Shown one piece after another: positions 47,281 to 58,646 of a stretch of DNA of 64,000 nt (position 1 is its first letter; the number at the start of each line of letters is the position of its first letter). Source of the stretch: Desmodus rotundus (lineage: Eukaryota; Chordata; Mammalia; Chiroptera; Phyllostomidae). The notes beneath the pieces are model-generated. The model ran no database searches and was not told where the DNA came from. It worked only from the letters and a program-made list of their open reading frames with translations. The position numbers were made by a program, and so were the translations under genes. The stretch spans positions 177,816,056 to 177,880,055 of the forward strand of contig NC_071389.1 in NCBI RefSeq assembly GCF_022682495.2, in the 5' to 3' direction.

Positions 47281-48269
47281 ACCCCACCACAAAAAAAAAT
47301 TAAAAAAAAAATCTAGAGAACCTTGCCATCAGGCTGTTTCTGGGTCCCTGGGTCCCTGCCCATCTCAACTGTCTTATTCTCTCTAACTTTCACAGCTTTC
47401 TTATGTCTGGGGCTCTTAGTTGTATGTAGTGGAAGGAATAGGAAAAAATGTGTATACTCCATCTTTCTAGAAGCGACACTTGGTTTATTTTAGATAGAAA
47501 TAAAGAAGAAGCAGGTGATTTTTAGGAGAGACTGGGCTTTATTTCCCATATTGAAACACCTTAGGGAAGATTACTTGGATATACCACTCCTCATTGTATA
47601 GGTAGAGAACAGACTGAGCCTTGAGTATATCAAGGTGCAGAATTATTGGCTTAGAATGAGACTTAGATATCACTAATGTTCACAAGCCATCAGATGATAT
47701 ATTATGGTAGATTCACCATGATCATTCCTTTTAGATCGGCCTTCCTCTTTTGCTTAAAGGAGCAGCTACTTGTGAAATCATCTATTTTTTGGATAATTCA
47801 TTTTTCATTGTCATGAGGGAGAAAGAACAAAACCACCTCTTTGAATAAACGAATCAATGAATGAGTTTGCATTTGTTGTACTTTATTGCCATACATCAAA
47901 ATAGGTGATTTTACATACATTATACACTTAACTCGTAAATAATCCTGTCACATTATCTGACAACTTGGGTTAAAAGTATAAAACTTATACAAATCCTTAA
48001 ACTTTTTCATATAAATCAATTTTTTGATTATGACAGGAAGACATTTTTCAATGTAGAAAGCTTGGATTAGTGTGACTAAAACATAAATCTAAATTTTATT
48101 TAATTTTAATTAATCTAGATTTAGACAACTGCATGTGGCTTGTGGGTACTACACTAGACAGCGTAGATCTAAAGAAAATGGGGCTATAAATCAAATAAAT
48201 ACATTAATGAATGTGTAATTACAAGAATTTAGAAGGAAATGAACATGATTCCATGCAAGTTTGTAACAA
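47281..48269. other. No recognised feature
   Basis: AT-rich unassigned DNA. Confidence 0.3.
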
Positions 48270-48830
48270 AGGGGTCTGGGTAGGCGTTAACTAGGCAAAG
48301 AGAAGGTGGAAAGTGGAGAATGTGCTGGAGCGTGGAAGAGATTACATGTTCTGGAGGGAAGGAGCAGGAAGGACAGAAGCAGCAATTCTGCAGTAGGGAA
48401 CAAAGGGGAGAGTGAGATTTGAGCTGTGTCTGGAGAGGGAGGAGGGGACCAGGTCATGCCAGCCTTGATGGCCACCTGCAGAATTTTAGTCTCCATGGTA
48501 GGAGCTCTTGGGAGTGTAAAAGCTGGGGCTGGCAGACGATTATTACATTATCACAAATATGGTTCAAAAAGCTTACTCTGACTGCAGACTCAGCTTGGAG
48601 GAGGATTTGGAGGGAAAGGTAGAATGATTACAGGTCACTGAGTGGGAGATTGTAGTGTGTAGGTGAGCATGGCAATGGAGAGGCAGAACAGTGGGTAAAG
48701 TGGAGAAAAAATTAGAAAATTAGAAAGGGGGAGAAAACTTGGTGATGGATTTTTTTATGTCAAATGAGACAGAGCCAAAGCTATAGATTTTGTATTACAC
48801 TCATGGTTGAATGGTGGTCTCTAAAGTTAG
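48270..48830 (-). repeat. L2-like LINE remnant, antisense
   Basis: GGCAAAGAGAAGGTGGAAAG, GCCAGCCTTGATGGCCACC, AAAGCTTACTCTGACTGCAG and GATTTGGAGGGAAAGGTAG follow the antisense L2 arrangement ('..aagatcactctggctgc..gaggg..'). Confidence 0.4.
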
Positions 48831-48957
48831 GGCTGCCAGATTAATTTGTCTTGGGAATATTGAGTGCCTTTAAAATATTCAAATGAAGATGTCAAGTAGA
48901 TGTAAAGCTTGGTAGAGTTCTTGGCAAGAGATAATTTTGTATTATTGGTACATAGAT

Positions 48958-49106
48958 GAAAATTGAAGTTTTATTGAGGTATAATTGACAAAACTATATA
49001 TTTAAAGTGTGCAATGTGATGATTTGATATACATATACATTATGAAATGATTACCACAATCAAGTTAATTAACACATGCATCACCCCACATAGTGACGTT
49101 TTTTTT
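48958..49106 (-). mobile_element. L1 3' UTR fragment, antisense
   Basis: TTTTATTGAGGTATAATTGA, TTAAAGTGTGCAATGTGATG and ATTACCACAATCAAGTTAAT match the reverse complement of an old L1 tail. Confidence 0.65.
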
Positions 49107-49114
49107 AGAATGAG

Positions 49115-49320
49115 GTTTTTTTTTTAAGATTTTTTTTTTTAGAGAGGGAAGGGAGAGAGAAAGAGTGGGGGAGAAACATCAATGTGTGGTTGCTTCTTGC
49201 GCACCCCCCACTGGGGACCTGGCCTGCAACCCAGGCATGTGCCCTAGACTGGGAATCGAACCAGTGACCCTTTGATTCACAGGATGGCACTCGATCCACT
49301 GAGCCACACCAGCCAGGGCT
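49115..49320 (-). mobile_element. Ves SINE, antisense
   Basis: T-rich lead, AGAGTGGGGGAGAAACATCA, GACTGGGAATCGAACCAGTG and CCACTGAGCCACACCAGCCA. Target-site duplication AGAATGAG at 49107 and 49321. It sits at the end of an L1 fragment. Confidence 0.93.
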
Positions 49321-49648
49321 AGAATGAGTTTTTTAAGGGGATAGTAGATAGTGAGAAGAGATAAGAATTTAAAACAAATTGGAGGAATTTTATCATTTCA
49401 TGGCTAAAAGGAGGCAGGCGCCTCTGTAAAAACACACGAGGCTTTAGCTCCTAGATGGTGGCAACGGACTTTGTATTCATCATAACACCCTGACTCCTAA
49501 TAAAATAACTGGCATAGAGAAGAAACGCAATAAATACTTTATAAATGAAATAAGTAATGAGGAACAACCTGAGAGTTGTAAAAGTTGTAAAAACAACCTG
49601 TAGAATGTAAAAGAGGTACATACAGTATCAAAGGAAGAGTATGTTTTA

Positions 49649-49863
49649 TTTATTTTTTTAAAAGATTTTATTTATTTATTTTTAGAGATGGGGAAGGGAG
49701 GAAGAAAGAGAGGGAGAGAAACATCAATGTGTGGTTGCCTCTTTCATGCCCCAAACGGGACACCTAGCCTGCAACTCAGACATGTGCCCTGACTGGGAAT
49801 CGAACCAGCAACACTTTGGTTCACAGGCCTGTGCTCAACCCACTGAGCTACACCAGCCAAAGT
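49649..49863 (-). mobile_element. Ves SINE, antisense
   Basis: TTTTTTTAAAAGATTTTATTTA lead, GAGAGGGAGAGAAACATCAA, GACTGGGAATCGAACCAGCA and CTGAGCTACACCAGCCAAAG. A 16-bp target-site duplication GGAAGAGTATGTTTTA (49633) / GGAAGAGAGTGTTTTA (49864) has two differences. Confidence 0.93.
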
Positions 49864-49879
49864 GGAAGAGAGTGTTTTA

Positions 49880-50596
49880 AATTAGACAGAATTATAAACA
49901 ATGTCTATTGTTGCTGAAAGCAAGTTAAGATAAAGATGGAAAAATGTCCATTGATTTTTAGCAACCTGGAAATTATTGGTTACCTAGTATTAGCTGTTTA
50001 AGTGGAATAATAGGAATGGAAGTCTTGGTTTACAAGCCTTGGCAGCCTTCTGTTTTGATTTATTACCATATTGCTAAAGTTGTTTCCTAGAATATAACTG
50101 AGAGTGACATATAGTTTTGTTGTAAAAACATTTTTTATCCCCTTTCTCCTCAAAGACCATCCCCAAACAAAAACAAGAAGAAACAGAAATGCCAGCATAA
50201 TGTTTGATAAAGCTTATAGGACAAATATTAGCCATAGTGCATTGAAGACTGAAAACAGAGTGGTCAATGACGTAACAGAAAGGATGAAACACTCAAGTAC
50301 CTGTGGAAGTCTGATTTGGGGTGAGTGACACCAAATAGAAGTATGCTGGTTGATCTTACAAATCCTTGGGAGGCTCAAGAATCACAGACTCCAGGTACTG
50401 TGATGATTAGATTGGGGGAGCAGTAATGATGGTGGTGAGGCAGGTAACACAAAACAGTTAGTTTATATCCTCCATTATTTCAGCAAGATAGAGTAGGTTT
50501 ATTTTTTAGAAAACTGAACCAGAGAGGTGCTGGATGTGGGGGCAACTGTCACTGAAGAGGATACGAGAGAAATGCTGTTCTAAAAAAAGAAAACAA
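49880..50596. other. No recognised feature
   Basis: Unassigned DNA up to the L1 insertion. Confidence 0.3.
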
Positions 50597-51636
50597 GATG
50601 TAGTCCCATTTGTTTATTTTTTATTTTGTTTCCCTTATGTGGGGACAAATATCTAATAAAAGATTGCTGGGAGCAATGCCCAAGATTTTGCTGCCTGTGT
50701 TGTCTTCCAGGATTTTTATGGTTTAAGGTCTAACCATAAGTCTTTGATCCATTTTGAATTTACTCTTGTGTGTGGTGTAAGAAGGTGGTCTAGTTTCATT
50801 TTTCTCCAAGTATCTGTCCAATTTTCCCAATTCCATTTATTGAATATACTATCTTTAGCCCATTGTATGTGCTTGCTTCCTCTGTCAAATATTGATTTAC
50901 TATAAAGTTGTGGGTTTATTTCTGGGTTCTCTATTCTGCTCTACTGATCTATGTGTCTGTTTTATGCCAGTACCATGTTGTTTTGATTACTATGGCCTTG
51001 TAGTATGGTTTGATAATAAATAGTGCGATCCTCCAACTTTGTTCTTCTTTCTCACGATCGCTGTTGCTATGTGGGGCCTTTTGTGGTTCTATATAAATCA
51101 AACTAAAATGCTTTTGCACAGTAAAGTAAATTGTCAGCAAAATAAAGAGACAACTCACAGAATGGAAGAACATATTCGCTGATACATCTGATAAGGGATT
51201 AATATCCAAAATTTATAAAGTACTTATGAAACTCAACACCAAAACAAACAAACAACCCAATTGAAAAATGAGCAAAGTACCTGAACAGACATTTTTCCAA
51301 GGAGGAACAGATGGCCAGTAGACATATGAAAGGATGCTCCACATCATTAATCATCAGAGAAATGCAAGTTAAAACCACAATGAGATAGCATCTTACACCT
51401 GTCAGAATGGCTATCATCAATAAATCAACAAACAAGTGTTGGTGAGGATGTGGAGAAAAGGGAACCCTTTTGCATTGTTGGTGCGAACACTTTTGCATTG
51501 TTGGTGGTACAGCCACTGTGGAAAGCAGTGTAGAGATACCTCAAAAAATGAAAAATGGATCTGCCTTTTGACCCAGCAATACCACATGTGGGAATATATC
51601 TGAAGGAACCCAAAAGATGGACACAAAGAGGACCAC
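50597..51636. mobile_element. LINE-1 with 5' inversion
   Basis: The left part (50597-51096) is antisense L1 ORF2: GATGTAGTCCCATTTGTTTA at its edge, CATTTTGAATTTACTCTTGT, TTGTTTTGATTACTATGGCC. The right part (51097-51636) is sense: ATCAAACTAAAATGCTTTTG, AAGGGATTAATATCCAAAAT, CCACAATGAGATAGCATCTTAC, GACCCAGCAATACCACATGTG. In an intact L1 the sense start follows directly after the antisense left edge (..GGGACTACATC | AAACTAAA..). The two pieces are therefore adjacent parts of one element, one flipped. A short tandem duplication (CTTTTGCATTGTTGGTG) is at 51467-51506. Confidence 0.8.
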
Positions 51637-52355
51637 ACTAAGACACATCCTAATTAAAATGTCAAAAGTTGAAGATAAAGAGAGGATCTTAAAAGCAGCA
51701 AGAGAAAAGTAGATAATTATCTAAAGCTCCCATAAGTCTGTCAGCTGATTTCTCAAAAGAAACTTTGCAGGCTAGAAGGGATTGGCAAGAAGTCTTCAAA
51801 GACATGAAAAGGAAGGACCTACAACCAAGATTACTCTACCCAGCAAAGCTATTATTTAAAACTGAAGGATAGATAAAGTGCTCCCAGACAAGGTAAAGGT
51901 AAAGGAGTTCACATTACCAAATCATTATTATATGAAATGTTAAAGGGACTTATTTAAGAAAAAGATCAAAATTATGAACATTAAAACAGCAATAAATACA
52001 TAACTATCAATAATTGAATCTAATAAACCAACTAAGTGAACAACCAGAACAGAAACAGAATCACAGATATGGAGACCATTGGCATGGTGGACAGCTGGGA
52101 GGGGGGTGTAGGGGAATGAGAGAAAACGTGAAGGGATTAAGAAGTACACATTTGTAGTTACAGAATAGGTAGGGGTTCAGAGCAAGTATAAGAAATGGAG
52201 TTGCCAAAGAACTTGTACACATGACCCATGGACATGAACAAAGGAGGGGGACTGCCTGAGGGAGTAGGGGGCGCTGGGTGGAGGGGGTAAAATGGAAAAA
52301 TTGGGACAACTGTAATGGAATAGTCATTAAAATATAATAAAAAATAAAAATAAAA
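51637..52355 (+). mobile_element. HAL1-like retroelement, 5'-truncated
   Basis: Begins inside ORF1 C-terminal coding sequence (a broken frame reading KMSKVEDKERILKAAREK), then LSADFSKETLQARRDW-like and LQPRLLYPAKL-like segments, then a 3' UTR (GGAGACCATTGGCATGGTGG, CCATGGACATGAACAAAGGA, GGGACAACTGTAATGGAATAG) and an A-rich tail. The 3' UTR matches that at 29050-29490, so both belong to one family. It directly abuts the 3' edge of the inverted L1. Confidence 0.75.
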
Positions 52356-52609
52356 CCTAAGACTTTAACAAATAGACTGGTAAGACAGGAAATGCTAGAA
52401 AATATAGATAAGTGATCTTCTTAAAAATTGGAAGAGACATTGTCAGAGAATATTGTAATTAGATATTTTGACAAATCAATGTGAAAATTTTTGATGTGGG
52501 AGCACTTGATTCCCTATAGTTCATGTCTACTGTTCTTCCCTAAAGTAGTTATTAAGAAATGGTGAAGGCAGTCTCTGCTAGCTTTTTATGCATATTATTT
52601 CTTTACTCT

Positions 52610-52745
52610 TTGTCCTTTAGGGTAGGTATTATGTTACTTTTGTAGATGAGAAAACTACGGCTCTGAGAATTTAAGTAACTTGCTAAAAGTTCAGAAGTAG
52701 CAAGAAAAAGAATTAGGACATTAGGACATAAACTCATGTCTGAAG
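52610..52745 (+). repeat. MIR SINE fragment
   Basis: GGGTAGGTATTATGTTACTT, GTAGATGAGAAAACTACGGC, TCTGAGAATTTAAGTAACTTG and AGTTCAGAAGTAGCAAG follow the MIRb consensus. Confidence 0.65.
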
Positions 52746-54374
52746 GATTCAAAATTCCTTGCTCCTTAAAACACATCATGCACCTTCTCTATGAAATACA
52801 CTTAGGTTACGTTAAAGAATGGTGGGGGAACCAATGGATGGCACAACTGAGCAATGATGAAAAAGGGGAAGGAGCAATAGTGGGTTCAAGGGAGAAGAGG
52901 CTTGGAAACACATTCATTCCTCTAGCAACAAGAATCAATTATTAACTGGAAATGATAAGGGTTTTCTCAGCCTTTGCAACTTCCTCACATTTGTTATATT
53001 TTCCTGTTTCCCTAAAATTACTAGAATATCAGCAAAAGATCTGAAAATAATTAGAAAATTGTATTTGTGATGTAGAATCCAGAGAAGGGAGGAACAGTGG
53101 GATTCTATCACTTGGCAGCTAACTTGTGAATAAAGGTGTCAGGGGGAAGGAGGAGTCAACAGCAGGTAGAGAGAGGAGAGAGTTTTCCTGTCCCCAAAGA
53201 ACAAAACAAAGAAGTTTTCTAAGACAGTGGCCCAAGAGGAAGCTCGCAGGATGTCTCAATGAAAAGGGGTCTTGGATGTTCCTATGCTGTGTTCATGGTC
53301 CTCAAATTCCAGAATCACAATCACCCAGGATGAGAAATGGCAATTAAAAATTGGGTGCTGATAATTTTATTGGTCTGTTAAAGATAGACTGACTTGTTCT
53401 AATATCATGGCTTTCTGAAGGACTGTTATCCTCATATCCATTTCCTGAAACAAACAAACAAAAAAGGAAGTTGATAGAGAAGCCATGACATGGCAGGAAA
53501 TTTCTAATCTCTTGCTGGGATTACTGAGCTGAAATAGGTGGCAGACCATCTTCTCTCCCTCTTTCTTTTCCTCCCCGACTACTTTTTCTTCATTGCTTCT
53601 GTTACCTAACAGATAATGTGTTCTAAATTGTTGCTTGCAAGATGAATAAAGAGATTATTCTTAGGTTGTTTATTTTTTGGTTACTACTGAAAATGTTCAA
53701 AGATTTATTTACAGAGATGGTAACTGCAACATATTCTGTAATACCGAAAAGCCAAAACCATCTTAAATGTCCAGTGGCAGGGAGTTGGCTAAAGGTATAT
53801 AATGGACAGCACAATTGTGAAATGAACTTAGAACAAAGACCAAATAGATCCAAAGGTCAATCTATCTCTATGAACTGATATGGACGTTTTCTAAGAACAT
53901 GCTATTTGCAATAATCAACATATAGATTTGCATATAAAGTATGATGTCATTTGTGGAAAAGAGGATTTTATATGTTTATACTGACATAAATTTTAAGAGG
54001 AGTTTCAAAAGAGTTAAGTGATGGCTCTGGCAGAGAGAAGTGGGGAGGTAGGATGAGATATGCCTCTAAGATTCAGCTTCATAACTTTCTCTTCTGTTAA
54101 GTTTTTAAAAACTCGAGCATATATTAATTTAAAAGTAAATACTGAAAACACTAGATAACATTTAGCAGCATCAAATTAAAGTATCATTTAGCAGGGACCC
54201 TGGACCTGAGAGGCGTGGTGTGAGGCAGGGCTGAGCAGAGAATGGTCAGGGGGAAACTCGAGACAGGAAGGGTTGACCCTGATGAGGAGCGGAGGAGAGG
54301 ACAGCGGGAGAAGACTGCCCTACTTCCTCATTACCAGCTCATTTTAAGATGGGTAATCATTGGGAAAAAGGCAA
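52746..54374. other. No recognised feature
   Basis: No supported gene. ORFs at 52736-52945 and 53642-53878 lack any context. Confidence 0.3.
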
Positions 54375-54540
54375 CTTGTGGGCAGTGTTTCTCAAAATCG
54401 GAATGACTTTGGATTAATTGCTAAAAATACAAGATCTTGCAACTTTATCCCAGAATATCTGAATAGAAGTCTTTAGAAATGGGATCAAGGACTAGGCAAT
54501 TTCAACAAGTTTCCAGCTGATTTATTGGCAGACTAAAGCT
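54375..54540 (+). repeat. MER5-like hAT element
   Basis: GGGCAGTGTTTCTCAAAATC, TATCTGAATAGAAGTC and TTCAACAAGTTTCCAGCTGAT follow the MER5A arrangement ('gtggttctcaa..cagaat..gcatttctaacaagttcccaggtgat'). Confidence 0.5.
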
Positions 54541-56499
54541 TAAGAACTGTAGGAGTTAGGGCCTCTGATAGAGAGTGAACCTGAATCATACCTGTCATTG
54601 AATTCCAGATTACTTGGCTGGTTGGCCTTGGAGAGGTTTTGGTCATCTACTTCTGTGTGAGGGAGGATGGTGGCGATGGCCTCCTGCTGGGGGTGGTGTC
54701 TGCCAAAGACCATCATCTTGGTTTTCATCCTCTAAAGGGGGTCTAGGAAGGAATTCTTCGGAAGGTGGTCCCTTAAGCTCCTGATCTGGATTCTTGCTTA
54801 TGTTCTCTACAACTCAAGAGGTATGGCACAAGAATAGATGAGCTTAGTGATGAAAGACGCCCCTCTCATATTGATCTCTGATGACCTAACCAGACAGTCC
54901 CTTTCTCCCAGAACTTGTCTCTCAACTACTAATCTTCCCTCCTCCCCCTGTTTCCTTATGCAGCACTCCTCAAAATCTGCATACTACTGACCGAAAGTCT
55001 TCATTCTTTGGTCCTGAGACAAACATGTGCCTTTGAATTTGGTGGTTAAAAAGAAAAACAAAACAAGAGTTCTTAGATATCTTACAATTCCCAGAGGATT
55101 TATATCTTATAATTTCCAAGGACAAAAAAGAAGCAAAGGAAACAAAAAGGTCAGTTATGTTGCCAGTTATATTTCATGCCACTAACATCACTTGCTAACT
55201 GTGACTCCAAGTCTGTCCACTACAGCCTCATATAGAAACTGGAGCTGGCTATCCAAGCTCCAAGCCCAAGGAAGAGAAACACTGAGAGAGAAAGGAAAGA
55301 TCACGTGATGGCCCACACAGGATTCACTAAAACAACTGTGGCATTTTTTTTTATAAGCGACAGGGACACAGTTGAGTGGAGAAAAACAGAGAAAAGGTAC
55401 CCAGATCCTTAATTTTTGCATTTTTCCTTATACTATATATTTATAGAGGGAACAGTGGAGAAGCAAGAGACAGTTGGGGAGTTCTCAGTAGAATGAAGGA
55501 GCCAGAATTAGGACTACTTTCTTTTTTTGACCATCTCTCAGCAGTCATTTCTGGCCTGAGAAAACAGGCGGCATATTCCTGTTGTCATTCAAGCCAGAGA
55601 TGTCAAGTTGGGGCCCTGTTCATGTTCCCCAGAATCAAAGTCTGATAAAGCTTTGCCTGTATGTTTAGGGGCACTAAAATGAATCAATTCCTTACAAGAA
55701 AATGGTGATAATAAGACCCCAGAGAAATGAAAAGTTCCTGAGATAAAAGATAAAAGAAATGTTGACTGAGGATTCATAGGGATTTACCTAGAATTGTGTT
55801 CATAGAGCCTTCATAGATGACATCTAGGAAAAGAAGCACAAGACGAAATGAAAAGTTAAGTCCCAAATCTGTCAAAGCCCCCAGCTGTTCCGCAGAGAAA
55901 GGAACACTCCCCACCACAGCTTCTGTAACCTGGAAGTTGACTCGTCAGCCACTGTGTATGATACTGTTGGGAAGGGAGGAGGTGTAAGGGGTGGCGGGGT
56001 TGTTACTATGCTGAGTATCAACCACAAACTTAAGGTAGAAAAAGGTTCTTTTATCCTCCTTAGGATCGCTCAAACCCTAATGCTAACTTGGGTTAATGTT
56101 GCGGTATTCCAGGGTAGTGTTTCGGTATACTTCAGTCCTCCCTCTTTCTTCATTAAGTACTTACAATAACATGCTTTCCCAAGGCAGATGACTAGGAGTA
56201 AACATTTGAATATAATTTTCCACACATTGGTCACAGCATGTTGAAATATTAAATATGGTGGGAGAAAAAGTGAGAAAATTGGGCCCTGAAATCTCTATAT
56301 GTCTATGAAGAGAAAGAGAGGAGTTTATTATCCTAGTCTCTGTGTCTGAACTAGCTCTGATGTGGGCCTAGCTCCTTCATCTATACTGTGGGCCCTAGCA
56401 AGACCACCTTCATCCACCTTTATCGCCATAATAACACCTTCATGACCGAACTTCCCTACATCAGTATTGCTGTCTCCAGTGTGTACTTCACAGCACAGA
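54541..56499. other. No recognised feature
   Basis: About 2 kb with no gene or repeat that I can name. Confidence 0.3.
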
Positions 56500-56780
56500 G
56501 AGGTCTTTCTAAAAAACAGAATTTTACCTATTATTCGTCTTCTCAAAATTCCTTATTGGGTTCCAATTGTCCTCTAAATAAAGTATAAGGCTTTGGCATG
56601 AAACGTGGACACGACTGGCCTTATCCTTGTCTTAAGAGCTCTGCAGCCTCATCTTTCCTCTCGTGTCCCTTCCCGTCCTCGCCCCATTCTCACTGCAGTG
56701 TGATCTGCCAAGCCCCCAGCACAGTCACAGCAACTGCCTACTGCCCTCCCCTGCCCCCTTCACATTATTTGTGCTCTGAG
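56500..56780 (+). repeat. L2 LINE fragment
   Basis: AAAATTCCTTATTGGGTTCC, AAATAAAGTATAAGGCTTTGG, CACGACTGGCCTTATCC and ATTCTCACTGCAGTGTGATC follow the L2 3' region ('..tccccattgc..ggataaagtccaaa..tggccc..'). Confidence 0.5.
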
Positions 56781-58540
56781 CTGAGCTCAGGGTTGCAAAG
56801 GTCACTAGAAGCCAGACCAGCAGCATCATGGGGAAAGCTCTGAGTTGCTCCCACTCTGTGCTGAGAGAAACCTGGCAGCTTCCTTTACAAAGATGAGTAG
56901 AACAATGGCGTCTTTGAGTTCCACACTGGGAGGGACTCAGCACCAAATACACTAGGTTATAGTTTTCTCACATCAAGTCTATTGTATCCTCATTTCTTCT
57001 GGGGACTTAGCCCAGCAGCATGGGGCAGGTAAGATGCTGTTAGCCTCTCATTTCTAAAAGGTGAAACGTGACTTTCGCAAACTTTTCAAAGGAATGGTGT
57101 CTGCAATGGCATCTACATGAGTACAGATATTAGAACTGTTCTGTCATCTTTTGATTTTCATGTGTTTGGGGAGACGGTTTCTCTGTCCTTCCACTGTGCT
57201 GTGTGCGTGTGCATGCACATGTGTGTGTTGGCAGTGATCCTATAGCCCAAAGTGAGGATGGTCAGTACTTCTGGCCCACCTGGTGAAAGGGCTTGTTGTT
57301 CAAATTCTCAGGCACATGACCCTCCTTGTGGCATCCCAGCCAAGCTCTCCTCAAATGATCACTAGCCTTACAAAAAAACCAAACCATAACATAAGACCCC
57401 CTCTAGTTCTGAAATAAATCGCAGCTGGTGATACGACTAATCTAGATCTTCAATGAAAAAATGAGCTGACAACTACTAGATACAGTAGAATGATCAGCAG
57501 TCAATGCAGGAAACACAATACCTTTTTGCCAAATTTTAACAATAAAAGGCAGCATCATTAGTGAAGAGTAGAATATAGCCTTTGATTTTGAAAAGTAAAA
57601 GAATTATCCCAAAATGCCCAGGAAAAAAAGCTAGTTATAAGGAAAACAATAAACATGAGGAAGATTGATCTGAGAGACAAAATGTCAACAAATAATCTTC
57701 AGAAGAAGAGTGGGGGAAATGAGGGTCGGAGTACGGCAGGGAAAATTCCTCGTGTTGAAGAAAAGTTTGAAAAAACAGATTCTAGTATAGGAATGGACAG
57801 AAAAATAAAATTTTAGTACAATGTAATTGAGGCTGTGAAGGGGGTATCAGACTATTTTATTGGGTAATTATAGTCACTAAATTATTAGTGGGGTTGGTTA
57901 AAAAATATTTTCTAAAAGAAACAAGGCTCAAATGGACTCTTACAGAAAATTCTAGAAAAGGGAAACAGTGTGGAAGAAGTCTTAGAAACATAAAATAGCA
58001 TGATTCATTCAAGGAACTGTGTATTCATTTTGTTAGGTTTTAGAAATCTCATGGTGGATTTGTGTTCACTTCTGCTCTCATTAAATAGCATAATTCCCAT
58101 GGATATTAATACGGATAGAACGTTTTCGTTCACCGTAGCCAGGTTTCTTGTATTTGAAACCAAAACGATCCTGCTGGATAAGAGGGCTATTGCCAAACAC
58201 AAATTTTGAGATATTTCTACCAGAAACAAAAAGAATTGAGCTTCTTTTAAAAAGAAAGCAGCCCACATTTTGCGAAACAGTCGAGGGTCATTCCGTCAAA
58301 TGCTGTAAATTTGAACTGACAGCCGGAGAATTGGATGCAACAATTCTGCCCCTCTTGGAGCCCCCTCTTGGAGCCCCCTCTTCCATCACAGACTAGTAGT
58401 GTGTGCAGGTGTTTTCGAGGGGCGAGAAGGGAGAGCAGATACTGCAGGACACTTGTTCCCAGCCTGGCTTTATGTAGGTCCTCTTCGCCTTGTGCCATAT
58501 TCCGTAGGAATAATGTGAGTCTTTTATTTAGAGCTGGATA
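56781..58540. other. No recognised feature; local tandem duplication
   Basis: A 15-bp unit CTCTTGGAGCCCCCT is tandemly repeated at about 58351-58382. The 58030-58540 stretch has more CpG than its neighbours but no coding signature that I can support. Confidence 0.35.
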
Positions 58541-58646
58541 GGGTGGGGAAAAAGTAAGCTTACAGTTGTTCGTATGGAAAATAATCCAACAATAAACTCT
58601 GTGTTTCACGTACTCACAACTGTAAACCTACTTTTGCGCCGCCGTG
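58541..58646. mobile_element. Mariner-type MITE
   Basis: About 106 bp with long imperfect inverted ends: GGGTGGGGAAAAAGTAAGCT / CCTACTTTTGCGCCGCCGTG, plus TTACAGTTGTTCGTATGG / CGTACTCACAACTGTAAA inside. TA dinucleotides at 58539 and 58647 flank it, as expected of Tc1/mariner insertion. Confidence 0.8.

Noticed and set aside
51199..51638. Overlapping minus-strand ORFs of 62-105 codons
   Set aside because: They are antisense shadows of L1 3' sequence.
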